The notes under the pieces are model-generated. The model made no database searches and was not told the origin of the DNA. It worked only from the letters and a program-made list of their open reading frames with translations. Shown here piece by piece: positions 1 through 10,553 of a stretch of DNA of 64,000 bases. The stretch is from Aestuariirhabdus litorea (GTDB taxonomy: Bacteria; Pseudomonadota; Gammaproteobacteria; Pseudomonadales; Aestuariirhabdaceae): positions 620,001 through 684,000 of the forward strand of contig NZ_QWEZ01000001.1 in the NCBI RefSeq assembly GCF_003864255.1. Reading direction: 5' to 3'. Within the stretch, counting starts at the first letter, position 1. Each line of letters opens with the position of its first letter. Both the position numbers and the translations under genes were made by a program.

Positions 1-479
1 CGCAGGCGGGTAAGCCTAGGTCGCACACCCATGCCCCTTCCTTTCCGCTCCCGGTTTGCCGGTAAGGGCGAGGGGTTCTCTTACCTCCCCACCCTCCCGC
101 TTAACCCTCCCTCGGATAGCCTGAGGCCGCCCTTTTGCAGGCCACGTCCCGGGCTGCGCCAACCCCTTCTCCTACCTTAATTGGGCCCCTGCGGGCACTC
201 CCAATAGCCGCTTTGGTGGGCCCACTGCCGGGGGCGATCTTCGGGTCAGGGATGGTCGCAGTTCCGTTGGACTGGCCCGTGCTCCAGGGCCTCAAAACGC
301 CAGTTGGGGCAGGTTTTTAGTCTTTGCGAGCTGGCAGCATCCGCCTACGGAAAGGTGGTGGTTGCAAAAGCGCTGCGGAGTTCAGTGGAGCTCAGGTAAT
401 TACGGGGATTGGTTGTCTTTTGATCTTTCTGATCTACCTTTAACCATTGTACTAATAGGGATATTGCGAGGTAGGGACG
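1..479. other. No supported gene; leader of the first chemoreceptor gene
   Basis: Only short, low-complexity reading frames occur here and both strands are broken by stops, so I call no protein. The first 120 bases are very C-rich. A weak inverted repeat (GGTAAG at 61-66 against CTTACC at 80-85) has a 13-base loop and no T-run. A GAGG ribosome-binding sequence lies just before the chemoreceptor start at 480. Confidence 0.5.
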
Positions 480-2636
480 ATGAGCCTTGAAGGGATGAAG
501 GTAGCCCACAAGCTGGGGGTTGGATTTGGTGTGTTGCTGGTGCTGATGATGGTCACCAGCCTGTCGGGATACAGCGGCATCCGTTTGCTGGACCGGGCGC
601 TTTTCTCGGTCGGTAGCGAGGAGGCGCCTTTGGTGGAGATGGCTAATGAGATGAAGCTCTCTCTGATGGAGTCGCGCAATGCGCTGGAGGAGTTCAAAGG
701 GGCGACCGCAAGGCTGTCGGCGTCCGATACCGTCGATACCGGTGCGCTGAGAGGCGAGTATGAAAATACCGTAGCCGAGTTTGACCAGCTGGTTTCGGCG
801 GTGCTTGAAGGTGCCGAGTTTGAAAGCGGGCTGCGGGTGATCAAGACCGACAACCCGGAGCTGGCCAAGCTGGTGAGTCAGTCGGACTCGATCCACAATG
901 ACCGCTTCCAGGCGGCGGCCGCGGCCATGCTGGATGCGGGCGAGCGCCTGATGCAATCGGGCAAGCAAGCCTCAGCGGCCATGAGCTCAATGGAGCAGGA
1001 GTTTGATGCCGTGATGGTGGCCGCCGCAGATACCGAGACGGTGGTCAAGCAGCATATGCGCGCCCAGATTGAGCTGGCCCGCAACAGTGGCCTGAGTTCG
1101 TTGGTGGATGAGGATATTCCGCTGCTGGATGCCACCATGGGGATTATGCTTGCGATCGAGCGCAGCCGGATCTATCTGGAAGAGGTGTCGCAGCAAACCA
1201 CCCTGGAGGCGATCGCTGAGTCTGAGGCGGAGTATCTGGCGACGATCAAAACCTTTGACCAGCTGGTCAACGCCGTCCTCAAGGGCGGTGATGTTGAAGG
1301 GGTGCGCATTGCGGCAACCCGCCAGGCGGAAGTTCGACGTGATGTGGAAAAACTCGATGCGGCCCATGCCCTGTTCCAACAGGCGGCTGCGGAGATGATC
1401 AAGCGTCAGCGCGAGCTGGTGGCCGAGACCGATGACTCGGAACAAGCCATGACTGAGCTTGATAAGTGGGGCGAGGAGGCCGCGAACCTGCTGGGGCAGG
1501 TTGAGGTGCTGGCAGGGCAGGAGATGGCCGCGGCCCGCAAGGCGGGAGAGGAAGCCGGTCACTCGGCGGTGTTCTACCTGATTCTGGTGACCTGCATCGC
1601 CCTGCTGCTGGGTATCCTGATGGGCTTTTTCATCTCGCGCTCGATTACCCGTCCCCTCGGCGGTGAACCGGTCGAGATCGAATCAATCGCACGGCAGATC
1701 GCGGAGGGTAACCTGGCGATCGGCTTCACGCGTGAGCCCGGCACCGGTATCTATCGGGCGATGCGGGAGATGACCCTGAAACTTCAGCACCTGGTGGGGG
1801 GGATCGTCAGTGCCTCCAACAGCATCGCAACCGCGGCCGAGGAGGCGGCGGCGATCAGTGAGCAGACCAACGTGGCCCTGCAGGAGCAGAAGGTGAACAC
1901 CGAGCAGGTGGCCACGGCGATGAACGAGATGACCACCAGCGTGCACGATGTGGCGGAAAACGCCAACCGCAGCCACACTTCGGCTGAAGAGGCGATGGCC
2001 AATGCCCTGCGGGGGCGCGATGTGGTGCAGGGGACCATTCAGGCGATCGGTGAGATGGCCGCCAAGGTCAATGAGGCCAATACCATTATGGCCGAGCTGG
2101 AAAAGGGCAGCAGCGGAATCAGCACCGTGCTGGAGGTGATTCGCGGTATTTCGGAGCAGACCAACCTGTTGGCCCTGAACGCAGCGATCGAAGCGGCGCG
2201 TGCCGGCGAGCAGGGCCGGGGCTTTGCGGTGGTGGCCGATGAGGTCCGCGGTTTGGCGCGGCGTACCCAGGAGTCGACGGAGGATATCCAGTCGATGATT
2301 GAAGCCCTGCAACGAGGCACCCAGTCGGTGGTGACCACCATCAACAGCAGCCAGCAACAGGCCGAGGTCACGGTTGAAAAGGCCAAGGAAACCAGTGAGG
2401 CCCTGGCCTCCATTGTTGAAGCCTTTGACCGCATCAACGATATCAATGCCCAGGTGGCCAGTGCGGTGGAGCAGCAGTCGGCGGTGGCTGAGGAGATCAA
2501 CGGTAACGTGGTGGCCATCAGCATGGCTTCCGAGCAGACCTCCAGCGGCTCCCACGAAACCGCCATGGCCAGCCAGGAACTGGCGACCCAGGCTGAAACG
2601 CTGCGCGATCTGGCATCGGAGTTCAAGTTGGCTTAG
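480..2636 (+). CDS. Methyl-accepting chemotaxis protein with a bimodular (HBM-like) sensor domain
   Basis: A 718-residue transmembrane chemoreceptor that would signal to the CheA/CheW array. Membrane segments lie near residues 13-32 and 363-385 and enclose a periplasmic domain of about 330 residues. HAMP follows, then a cytoplasmic signalling domain with the conserved hairpin tip [19 protein letters not shown] near residues 559-577. The periplasmic part is internally repetitive: [13 protein letters not shown] near residue 100 and [13 protein letters not shown] near residue 258. This fits the helical bimodular sensor class known from receptors for organic acids, but the ligand cannot be read from sequence. 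ATG 480 has a GAGG upstream. A strong terminator follows the gene. Confidence 0.95.
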   Translation: MSLEGMKVAHKLGVGFGVLLVLMMVTSLSGYSGIRLLDRALFSVGSEEAPLVEMANEMKLSLMESRNALEEFKGATARLSASDTVDTGALRGEYENTVAEFDQLVSAVLEGAEFESGLRVIKTDNPELAKLVSQSDSIHNDRFQAAAAAMLDAGERLMQSGKQASAAMSSMEQEFDAVMVAAADTETVVKQHMRAQIELARNSGLSSLVDEDIPLLDATMGIMLAIERSRIYLEEVSQQTTLEAIAESEAEYLATIKTFDQLVNAVLKGGDVEGVRIAATRQAEVRRDVEKLDAAHALFQQAAAEMIKRQRELVAETDDSEQAMTELDKWGEEAANLLGQVEVLAGQEMAAARKAGEEAGHSAVFYLILVTCIALLLGILMGFFISRSITRPLGGEPVEIESIARQIAEGNLAIGFTREPGTGIYRAMREMTLKLQHLVGGIVSASNSIATAAEEAAAISEQTNVALQEQKVNTEQVATAMNEMTTSVHDVAENANRSHTSAEEAMANALRGRDVVQGTIQAIGEMAAKVNEANTIMAELEKGSSGISTVLEVIRGISEQTNLLALNAAIEAARAGEQGRGFAVVADEVRGLARRTQESTEDIQSMIEALQRGTQSVVTTINSSQQQAEVTVEKAKETSEALASIVEAFDRINDINAQVASAVEQQSAVAEEINGNVVAISMASEQTSSGSHETAMASQELATQAETLRDLASEFKLA

Positions 2637-2652
2637 CGCGGTCCTGGATCTG

Positions 2653-2686
2653 GTGCAGGGTACTCTGGGTACCCTGCACTTTTTTC
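2653..2686 (+). terminator. Rho-independent terminator after the first chemoreceptor gene
   Basis: A perfect 11-bp stem (2653-2663 with 2669-2679) with a 5-base loop is followed at once by a run of T. It lies 17 bases after the chemoreceptor stop codon. The chemoreceptor is therefore probably a single-gene transcript. Confidence 0.9.
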
Positions 2687-2895
2687 TTGTTCAATCCTTC
2701 GCTTTGTCGCCCATTTCCGCCTTTCAATCCTGCTTTTTGACCGTGTTTCAGGACCATTTTCCGGGTCAAGGGGCAAATCACTCCCCCCTCTTTTCTAATG
2801 CCCAAACGGCCGGGTTTTTCCTGGGTGCGGGATTATTTTGCGCTAAAAGAGCAAACGGTTATATGTGCGCCATCAAGCATAATTAAAGGGTTGTT

Positions 2896-2951
2896 TTAAA
2901 CGTTGGTTGAGTTGACATGTATCACGAGCTTTGGGTTAAACGTTTGTTTGA
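2896..2951 (+). promoter_or_regulatory. Direct repeat around a candidate promoter of the rhodanese gene
   Basis: Two near-identical copies, TTAAACGTTGGTTGA at 2896 and TTAAACGTTTGTTTGA at 2936, lie exactly 40 bases apart on the same strand. A TTGACA hexamer (2912-2917) sits between them. Seventeen bases further on, the second repeat overlaps the expected -10 position. The arrangement looks like a pair of operator half-sites on a promoter. The regulator is unknown. Confidence 0.45.
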
Positions 2952-2989
2952 ATGGAGTTGTTTTTTTGACTCATCAGGAGAGATGTAAA

Positions 2990-3412
2990 ATGAAAAAGTT
3001 GTTCTCTGGCTTGTTGATGGCCGTGGCCATGGTGTTTTCCAATGGAGTGATGGCGGAGGGGGAACAGCCAGCAACCATCCCCGGGGCTAAAACCGTAACT
3101 GCCGAGGAGCTGATTGCTCTGGTCGACGACCTCGACAATTTGGTGATTATTGACGCCCGTAGTCAGTCCGATTACGACAAAGGCCACATTCCCGACGTTG
3201 TCCGCATCAAGAACGACGATGTGACACCCGAGAAACTGGCAGAAGCGATCGACAGCAAGGACTCTCCGGTGGCGTTCTACTGCAACAGTATCACCTGCCC
3301 ACGCAGTGCCGATGCAGCATCCAAGGCCTACGCGGCCGGTTACACCAATATCTACTGGTTCCGCGGTGGTATCGCCGAGTGGCGTGAAAAGGGTTACCCG
3401 GTAGAGATGTAA
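2990..3412 (+). CDS. Periplasmic rhodanese-like protein
   Basis: A 140-residue single rhodanese domain behind an N-terminal signal peptide (Lys-Lys, hydrophobic core, cut near VMA-EG). Rhodanese domains carry sulfur or act as redox/thiol modules. The family fold is supported by DARSQSDYDKGHIP and by the C-terminal FRGGIAEWREKGYPVE. The active-site loop reads YCNSITCPRS, with the usual Cys plus a second Cys five residues later, which differs from the common CRxGxR loop. The ATG at 2990 is chosen over an upstream in-frame start (2903) because it begins the signal peptide and follows AGGAGA. Confidence 0.85.
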   Translation: MKKLFSGLLMAVAMVFSNGVMAEGEQPATIPGAKTVTAEELIALVDDLDNLVIIDARSQSDYDKGHIPDVVRIKNDDVTPEKLAEAIDSKDSPVAFYCNSITCPRSADAASKAYAAGYTNIYWFRGGIAEWREKGYPVEM

Positions 3413-3459
3413 GGCCCTTGTTTTTTGCGTATGTCCGGGGGGATTTTACTACCTCCCAT

Positions 3460-3493
3460 TCAGGTGTTTTTACGCTCGCGTACAAACACCTGA
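3460..3493. repeat. Long imperfect hairpin in the leader of the second chemoreceptor gene
   Basis: TCAGGTGTTT at 3460-3469 pairs with AAACACCTGA at 3484-3493. Inside this stem TACGC (3471-3475) can pair with GCGTA (3478-3482). The whole is a nearly continuous 15-bp helix. No T-run follows, so a simple terminator is unlikely. It ends 35 bases before the chemoreceptor ATG and could be an operator or an mRNA leader structure. Confidence 0.6.
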
Positions 3494-3528
3494 GCCTCGA
3501 TTAACCTGCCTCACCAAGAAGTACGATC

Positions 3529-5385
3529 ATGAATATTAAACAGCTTTCGATTCGATCCGTTACTCTCGGACTCTTGTGTTTCATTGGACTGATGTGCCTT
3601 GCAGCCACCCTGTACGTTAGCCAGAACTTTTTTCAGGCGGCGGTCGATTCGCAAAAGGCGACATTGGGGCGAGTGCTTCAGGTGGCGGTCGAGCAGGTGC
3701 AAGCCGAAGTCGCGGACCGGTCGGAAGAGTTGGCGGCGGGGCTGAGTAAACATAAAGCGGTGAAAAAAGCTGTCAAAGCAGAGGATGGCGGCAAGCTGTC
3801 ATTGCTGATGGATGATTTCTTTTCGCAGAACCTGGTAACGGCCGGGTTGGTTGATCTGGCCAAGATTCGGTTTTATAGCGAGGATGGGCGTTTCATTGGC
3901 GAGTCAGCCAAGGGGCTGTCCGGACTCGGACGTGATATGCCTCTGGCGATGAAAGAAGCCTTCGCAGGCCGAGAAGGAGCGGAACGCTTCAAGCTGATAC
4001 ATGCAACCTGGATTGCAGAGGGAGAGAACTTTCACAGTGTACTGACCCCCCTGGGAGGCTTAAAGCTGGTCGGTTTTGCGGAAATTGTTTTGAGAGTCTC
4101 CCATAACCTGAGTCGTGTTGAAGAGTTGGTGCATGCGCCCATACAGATTCGCAACCTTCAAGGGCGAGAGCTGTATCGGAGTGATCGCTGGCAGCAGACA
4201 CTCGAGGAGGGGCATGCCTTCGATGTTTCCTATGTCCTGCCCTCCGAGAGGGGGGATGCGGGCGTGACCCTGACCACCCTGGAAGACAACCGCGCCTTTA
4301 TCGAACGCGCACGAACCCATGAGCAAGTGGGGGTGGCACTGACCCTGGGGGTCATTGTGCTGGGTGTGCTGCTGGCTATCTGGTTGTTGCAGCGGTATGT
4401 GTTTGCACCCATGACACACCTGCAGGAGCAGATGAAAGCCTGCACGGAGGGTGACCTTACCCTGGAGGTGGTGCCGGAAGGGTTAAAGGATACCCAGGAT
4501 ATGGCTAACTCGCTGCAGCAGCTGGTGTCCATGCTGCGCTCGCAGGTTCTCCTGATCAACCAGAGTGCGGGTGAGGTCTCGACGTCGAGTGGGCATATCG
4601 CAACGGTGGCGGCCCAGACCCGTGCCCACTCCGATATGCAGAAGCAGGAGATGGAGCAATCGGCTGAAGCGATCCACGAAATGACCAGCGCAGCCCAGGA
4701 GATTGCACGCAGTGCCCAGGATGCGGAAACCAGTGCCCATGAAACCCAGCAGGTGGCCGATGAGGGGGCGCTTGTGGTAGCCGAATCGATCGATATGGTC
4801 ACTCAGCTCTCTGAGGAGGTGAATGGCGCCTCGGGCACCATCAGCCAGTTGGCCAGGGATGTGGAAAATATAGGCACCATTCTGGACGTGATTCGCGGGG
4901 TGGCTGAGCAGACCAACCTGCTGGCCCTGAATGCGGCGATCGAAGCGGCCAGGGCCGGTGAGCAGGGGCGTGGGTTTGCGGTGGTGGCCGATGAGGTTCG
5001 TAATCTGGCGGCACGCACCCAGGGGTCCACGGCCGAAATTCAGGGCATGATCGAAAGCCTGCAGGGGGGCAGCCTGGAGGCGGTCAATGCGATGAATGCC
5101 AGCGCTGAGCGGGCACAACGCTGTGTCGAGCAGATTGATAAAGCGGGGGAGGCCTTGAAAAGCATTAAACGCTCAACCGACGATATCTCGAGGGCCAATA
5201 CCCAGATTGCCAGTGCGGCCGAGGAGCAAAGCGCTGTGACCGAGCAGATCAACCGCAGCGTGGATTCGGTCAAGGATGCGGCGATCGACCTGGCGGCGGG
5301 CTGTACACAGATGTCTGGGGCCTCGGGGGAGTTGAATGAGGCCTCTGAGCAGTTGCAGAAACTGGTGGCTCGTTTCAAGGTGTAG
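3529..5385 (+). CDS. Methyl-accepting chemotaxis protein with a Cache/PAS-like periplasmic sensor
   Basis: A 618-residue chemoreceptor. Membrane segments lie near residues 12-34 and 262-285, with about 225 periplasmic residues between them. These contain PAS/Cache-like strands such as [18 protein letters not shown] and a methyl-accepting domain follow, with the hairpin tip [20 protein letters not shown] near residue 460. Its sensor is unlike that of the receptor at 480-2636, so the two probably detect different signals. Ligand unknown. Confidence 0.93.
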   Translation: MNIKQLSIRSVTLGLLCFIGLMCLAATLYVSQNFFQAAVDSQKATLGRVLQVAVEQVQAEVADRSEELAAGLSKHKAVKKAVKAEDGGKLSLLMDDFFSQNLVTAGLVDLAKIRFYSEDGRFIGESAKGLSGLGRDMPLAMKEAFAGREGAERFKLIHATWIAEGENFHSVLTPLGGLKLVGFAEIVLRVSHNLSRVEELVHAPIQIRNLQGRELYRSDRWQQTLEEGHAFDVSYVLPSERGDAGVTLTTLEDNRAFIERARTHEQVGVALTLGVIVLGVLLAIWLLQRYVFAPMTHLQEQMKACTEGDLTLEVVPEGLKDTQDMANSLQQLVSMLRSQVLLINQSAGEVSTSSGHIATVAAQTRAHSDMQKQEMEQSAEAIHEMTSAAQEIARSAQDAETSAHETQQVADEGALVVAESIDMVTQLSEEVNGASGTISQLARDVENIGTILDVIRGVAEQTNLLALNAAIEAARAGEQGRGFAVVADEVRNLAARTQGSTAEIQGMIESLQGGSLEAVNAMNASAERAQRCVEQIDKAGEALKSIKRSTDDISRANTQIASAAEEQSAVTEQINRSVDSVKDAAIDLAAGCTQMSGASGELNEASEQLQKLVARFKV

Positions 5386-5508
5386 CCCGAAAAAAGCGAT
5401 GGCGCGGGTTGTTCAAGGAGCGCTGAATAGTGGTATCGTTACTGCTTTCAGCGCTGACTTGTCAGGCTGTATTGCCAATCGACATACCATCAGGATCAAG
5501 GGTTCTCC

Positions 5509-5802
5509 ATGCCGAGCGAAACAGAAAAGCAAAAAATCTACGAAATGGCCGACCAGTTTATTGATGTTGCCAATCGGCTGGCAGCGGAGCCGGGGCAGGA
5601 TCTGGCCCTGGTAGGTGCCGCCATTCGTTATGCGGCGGCGCGCTTTAACGCCCACGAAGCCTCCCTGCAGACCGACGACCTGGCGGCAGAGCAGATGGAG
5701 GTTCTCTCCTGGTTTACCGACCAGTACCAGAAGATGCTGATCGACAATATCGACCAGCACATCGAGATCCAGAAGTCACGCCGATCCAAGGTGGTAAACT
5801 AG
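5509..5802 (+). CDS. DUF3144 family protein
   Basis: A 97-residue soluble protein matching the DUF3144 family: an N-terminal KIYEMADQFIDVANRLA helix, then IRYAAARFNAHEAS, then a C-terminal YQKMLIDNIDQHIE segment. There is no signal peptide or membrane segment. Function is unknown in the family. It stands alone between a chemoreceptor and a convergent DUF3010 gene. Confidence 0.85.
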   Translation: MPSETEKQKIYEMADQFIDVANRLAAEPGQDLALVGAAIRYAAARFNAHEASLQTDDLAAEQMEVLSWFTDQYQKMLIDNIDQHIEIQKSRRSKVVN

Positions 5803-5829
5803 CCCGACCGGAGCGGGGCTGCCACGGCC

Positions 5830-6267
5830 TTACCAGATGGTTTTCGGGCGGCTAAGGCTGGCAAAAGCGGTAATGAACGCCACCTCCTGGAAGGCTTTGA
5901 GCCCGGTGTCTTCGAAGACGATGGGAACCGGGTTCTTGCTGAGGATCTCTTTGGCCTCATGGGGAGAGAGTATCTCGACCTCGATGTCGCTCAACAGTTG
6001 CAGGGCCGCCTCCATCTTGAACCCGATTGCGCCACCGGCAAACTTCCCCTTGGGAGGGCGCTGGCGGATGACGACTCTGTCCACCCGGTAATCGGCCATC
6101 AGTTTGGCGAAGGTGAACTGGAACTCCTGCAGTTTTTCACGACTGTTGATATCGGACAGGCTCAGTCGGCGCGCCCGGCAGTCAGGCAGGTCGAACAGGC
6201 CGTCGGATTTCGACAGCAGGCAGATATTGGCATCGTTGCCCTTTAACTCAACGCCACAGACTCTCAT
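5830..6267 (-). CDS. DUF3010 family protein
   Basis: A 145-residue protein starting MRVCGVELKGNDANICLL, the hallmark opening of DUF3010. The fold resembles an RNase H-like nuclease core (inference from the GVELKGND strand and the VDRVVIRQRPPKGKFAGG segment), but no activity is established. I start at the Met at 6267 rather than the in-frame codon at 6276, because family members begin at this Met. It converges with the DUF3144 gene. Confidence 0.85.
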   Translation of the reverse strand: MRVCGVELKGNDANICLLSKSDGLFDLPDCRARRLSLSDINSREKLQEFQFTFAKLMADYRVDRVVIRQRPPKGKFAGGAIGFKMEAALQLLSDIEVEILSPHEAKEILSKNPVPIVFEDTGLKAFQEVAFITAFASLSRPKTIW

Positions 6268-6416
6268 ACTCAGCACCCCTAGGTTGGACGCGGCGCAGTA
6301 TAGCCTAAAACCGGTAAGATGTGGCTGGCTTTGAACGCAGCCCGGGGGCTGGACTGGATACCGTCGCTAGCCTCCCCGGGTGCGATGGGGCAAGCATCAA
6401 CAGAGGATCGGAACGA

Positions 6417-6959
6417 ATGAACAAACGGGCGGATGAGTGGGTCGGTGTCGGATTGATCAACCCCAAAAGTCCCTCCAACGTCGGGGCCGTGATGCGGGCG
6501 GCCGGCTGTTATGGGGTGGATGCGGTGCACTACACTGGCGAGCGCTATGGTCGGGCGGCTCGCTTTCATACTGACACCAAGGCGGCGGCCCGTAGAATCC
6601 CCCTGACCGCCGTGGTCTCTCCCCTTGATGCCTTGCCTGCGGATACGGCCCTGGTCTGTGTCGAACTGGTGGAGGGGGCTACGGCCTTACCCCAATACCA
6701 GCACCCCGGGCGCGCGCTTTACCTCTTTGGCCCCGAAGATGGCACTATCCCCCAGCGGTTGATCGACCAGGCCGATGCGGTGGTGTACGTGCCCACCCGC
6801 GGTTGCATGAACCTGGCCGCCACGGTCAATGTGGTGCTCTACGACCGTCTCGCCAAACGGGGTAAAACTCCGGCCGATGATGGCTTGATTCTCAATAGCC
6901 GGGATACCAATAATCGGGTTCGGGTAAAACCACGGGCACGGGCCGCGGAAGAGGGCTAA
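6417..6959 (+). CDS. TrmH/SpoU-family RNA 2'-O-methyltransferase
   Basis: A 180-residue SPOUT methyltransferase that would use S-adenosylmethionine to methylate a ribose in RNA. The three SPOUT motifs are visible: [19 protein letters not shown] near the N terminus, [12 protein letters not shown] in the middle and [20 protein letters not shown] near the C terminus. It lacks the extra N-terminal domain of TrmH/RlmB, so it is a compact form and the target nucleotide is unknown. ATG 6417 is the natural start. An upstream in-frame extension to 6321 has no family resemblance. Confidence 0.88.
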   Translation: MNKRADEWVGVGLINPKSPSNVGAVMRAAGCYGVDAVHYTGERYGRAARFHTDTKAAARRIPLTAVVSPLDALPADTALVCVELVEGATALPQYQHPGRALYLFGPEDGTIPQRLIDQADAVVYVPTRGCMNLAATVNVVLYDRLAKRGKTPADDGLILNSRDTNNRVRVKPRARAAEEG

Positions 6960-7071
6960 AGCGGTGCCAGCCCCTCTTCCCGCAGGAGCGCCTACTTCAC
7001 CCCGGTACTGGGTCTGGCCAGGCTGGTGGGCGGGCTGAAGTTCGACTCTCGTGCCGCACACCGGTGGCCGC

Positions 7072-7077
7072 TATAAT
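7072..7077 (+). promoter_or_regulatory. Candidate -10 element of the parvulin gene
   Basis: A perfect TATAAT lies 28 bases before the ppiC ATG, a plausible position for a sigma-70 -10 box. No good -35 hexamer is present at 16-18 bases upstream, so the promoter call is tentative. Confidence 0.4.
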
Positions 7078-7105
7078 GGACCTCCCGTCCCAAGGAGTTA
7101 GCACC

Positions 7106-7384
7106 ATGCCTGTCGCCAGTGCCCGTCACATTCTGGTAAAAACCCAGGCCGAAGCCGAGAAGCTCAAGCAGGAGCTGGCCCGTGGCGTCGATTTCGGCAA
7201 GCTGGCCCGTAAGCACTCGCTCTGTCCGTCGGGAAAGCGGGGCGGCGACCTGGGTGAATTCCGCCCCGGACAGATGGTCAAGGCCTTCGATGATGTGGTG
7301 TTCAAAAAGGCGCTGCTGACCGTTCATGGCCCGGTAAAAACCCGCTTCGGCTACCATCTGATCGAAACCATCTACCGCCATTAA
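7106..7384 (+). CDS. ppiC: Parvulin-type peptidyl-prolyl cis-trans isomerase
   Basis: A 92-residue stand-alone parvulin domain that would catalyse cis-trans isomerisation of X-Pro bonds in the cytoplasm. It has [18 protein letters not shown] at the start, the substrate-binding [16 protein letters not shown] segment, and [11 protein letters not shown] at the end. Size and motifs match E. coli PpiC (93 residues). A GGAG ribosome-binding site precedes ATG 7106, and the nearby TATAAT gives a likely own promoter. Confidence 0.93.
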   Translation: MPVASARHILVKTQAEAEKLKQELARGVDFGKLARKHSLCPSGKRGGDLGEFRPGQMVKAFDDVVFKKALLTVHGPVKTRFGYHLIETIYRH

Positions 7385-8638
<1,254 letters not shown>

Positions 8639-8646
8639 GGTCCGTT

Positions 8647-9498
8647 ATGGTGCTTGAACCGATCAGCAGCAATTGCAGCTTTGGCGGCTGGCACCGCCAG
8701 TATGGCCATCACTCCAGCGTGCTTAACTGCGCCATGCGCTTTGCTCTCTATTTGCCCCCCGGGGCCAGTGCGGAGGCACCGGTGCCGGTGCTCTACTGGC
8801 TGTCGGGGCTCACCTGTAGCGATGAGAACTTTATGCAGAAGGCCGGGGCCCAGCGGGTCGCGGCCGAGCTGGGTATCGCCATCGTTGCCCCCGACACCAG
8901 CCCGCGCGGTGAAGGGGTGGCCGACGACCCCGAGGGGGCCTATGACCTCGGCCTGGGGGCCGGCTTTTATATCAATGCCACCGAGCCCCCCTGGTCCCGG
9001 CACTACCGGATGTATGACTACCTGCTGGAGGAGCTGCCGGCGCTGGTGGAGGCGGAGTTCCCGGTGACGGGCCAGCGCGCCATCAGTGGACATTCCATGG
9101 GGGGACACGGAGCCCTGGTGATAGGACTCAGAAACCCTGAGCGCTATCGCAGTATCAGTGCCTTCAGCCCCATCTGTAACCCCGTCAACTGCCCCTGGGG
9201 GCGCAAGGCCTTTAGTGCCTACCTGGGAGAGAACCAGCAAGCCTGGCGGGCTTACGATGCCTGCGAGCTGCTGGCCCATTTTGGTCACAGACCCCAGCCG
9301 CCTATTCTGGTGGACCAGGGCGATGCCGATAGTTTTCTGGTCGAACAACTGAAGCCCGACGCCCTCACCGAAGCGGCCCGCGAGGGGAAATACCCGATCC
9401 GTATGAGAATGCAGCCGGGCTACGACCACAGCTACTACTTCATCGCCAGTTTTATTGAGGAACACCTGCGGTTTCACCACTCGTATCTGGTTACCTAG
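8647..9498 (+). CDS. frmB: S-formylglutathione hydrolase
   Basis: A 283-residue alpha/beta hydrolase of the esterase D family that splits S-formylglutathione into formate and glutathione, the step after FrmA. It has the oxyanion region [16 protein letters not shown], the nucleophile elbow [10 protein letters not shown], and a C-terminal [11 protein letters not shown] carrying the catalytic His. ATG 8647 is preferred; an in-frame TTG at 8635 overlaps the frmA stop. No formate dehydrogenase is obvious nearby, although a molybdopterin oxidoreductase of unknown substrate lies at 46.6 kb. Confidence 0.96.
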   Translation: MVLEPISSNCSFGGWHRQYGHHSSVLNCAMRFALYLPPGASAEAPVPVLYWLSGLTCSDENFMQKAGAQRVAAELGIAIVAPDTSPRGEGVADDPEGAYDLGLGAGFYINATEPPWSRHYRMYDYLLEELPALVEAEFPVTGQRAISGHSMGGHGALVIGLRNPERYRSISAFSPICNPVNCPWGRKAFSAYLGENQQAWRAYDACELLAHFGHRPQPPILVDQGDADSFLVEQLKPDALTEAAREGKYPIRMRMQPGYDHSYYFIASFIEEHLRFHHSYLVT

Positions 9499-9611
9499 GG
9501 CTGCCGCTCCTCCCCGGTATTTGCCTGCTACGGGGCGAGCGGGTGCTTTTTCTGCCACGGTGAACAGCGTATGATGGGCGCCCGAAATGCCTGTCAGGAA
9601 CGCGTCACACG

Positions 9612-10553
9612 ATGCTCTGGAGCCCCCTCTGGTTGCCCCTAATGATACTTGCCCTGTGGATGGACTGGCGTTGGGGGGAACCCCGCCGTTTTCATCCGCT
9701 GGTAGGGTTCGGGTGGCTGGCCAGCCAGCTTGAGCGGCATCTTAACCGGTTCGCCCTCTCCCCCCTGTCCATTGCGGGTGGTGGTGTTGCCCTGTTGCTT
9801 CTGTTGTTGCCACCCCTGTTGCTGATTGCCGCGCTGCTGACGGTGCCGGTGGTCGGAGAGCTGATGGGCGTGCTGCTGCTTTACCTCTGCCTCGGCGGTC
9901 GCAGCCTGATGGAGCACGGACGCGCTGTGATGGAGCCGCTGGCAGCCGGCGAGCTCGAAGTTGCGCGCCAGCGGGTGGCGATGATCGTCAGCCGCGATAC
10001 CGCCGAGTTGGATGAGAGCGGGGTGTGCCGGGCCACCCTGGAATCGATACTGGAAAACGGAGCCGATGCGATTTTCGCTACCCTGTTCTGGTTTATGGTG
10101 GCCGGTCCCCTGGGGGCCGTTGCCCATCGCCTGGTCAACACCCTGGACGCCATGTGGGGGTATCGAAGCGATCGTTATCGCTATTTTGGTCGCATCGCCG
10201 CGCGGCTGGATGATGTCATGAACTATCTCCCCGCCCGACTCTGTGCCCTCTCCTATGCGGTGGCCGGCGCCTTTGGTGCAGCGATGCACTGCTGGCGTAC
10301 CCAGGCCTCGCAACACGACAGCCCCAACGCCGGGGTGGTGATGGCGGCGGGAGCAGGTGCCCTGCGTTGCCAGCTGGGTGGTCCCGCCCGTTACCGCGGG
10401 CAGTGGCACAACCGTCCCCCGTTTGGCTGCGGGGCTGAACCCCGCCCCGGGGATATTGAGTGTGCGTTGCAACAGGTCTGGCAGGCCCTGCTGCTGTGGA
10501 TTGGGGGGGCACTTTTCCTGTGGGTCGCGTTCTGGGGAGTGCCCGGGTGGTGA
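9612..10553 (+). CDS. cbiB: Adenosylcobinamide-phosphate synthase
   Basis: A 313-residue integral membrane protein of the CbiB/CobD family, which attaches aminopropanol or its phosphate to adenosylcobyric acid in cobalamin synthesis. It begins with a hydrophobic segment and the typical DWRWGEPRRFHPLVGFGWLA. Later it has AMIVSRDTAELDESG, WFMVAGPLGAVAHRLVNTLD and YRYFGRIAARLDDVMNY. Its TGA overlaps the next gene's GTG (GTGA at 10550-10553), so the two are likely translationally coupled. Confidence 0.95.
   Translation: MLWSPLWLPLMILALWMDWRWGEPRRFHPLVGFGWLASQLERHLNRFALSPLSIAGGGVALLLLLLPPLLLIAALLTVPVVGELMGVLLLYLCLGGRSLMEHGRAVMEPLAAGELEVARQRVAMIVSRDTAELDESGVCRATLESILENGADAIFATLFWFMVAGPLGAVAHRLVNTLDAMWGYRSDRYRYFGRIAARLDDVMNYLPARLCALSYAVAGAFGAAMHCWRTQASQHDSPNAGVVMAAGAGALRCQLGGPARYRGQWHNRPPFGCGAEPRPGDIECALQQVWQALLLWIGGALFLWVAFWGVPGW

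Noticed and set aside
135-320. A 61-residue frame near the window start that could be the tail of an upstream gene
   Set aside because: The frame is closed upstream by stops at about 63 and 102, so it is not an entering gene, and it has no recognisable features.
9499-9611. Possible cobalamin riboswitch before cbiB
   Set aside because: The gap is only 113 bases and I could not find the full set of conserved B12-box and core elements. A GCCAC-like string alone is not enough.
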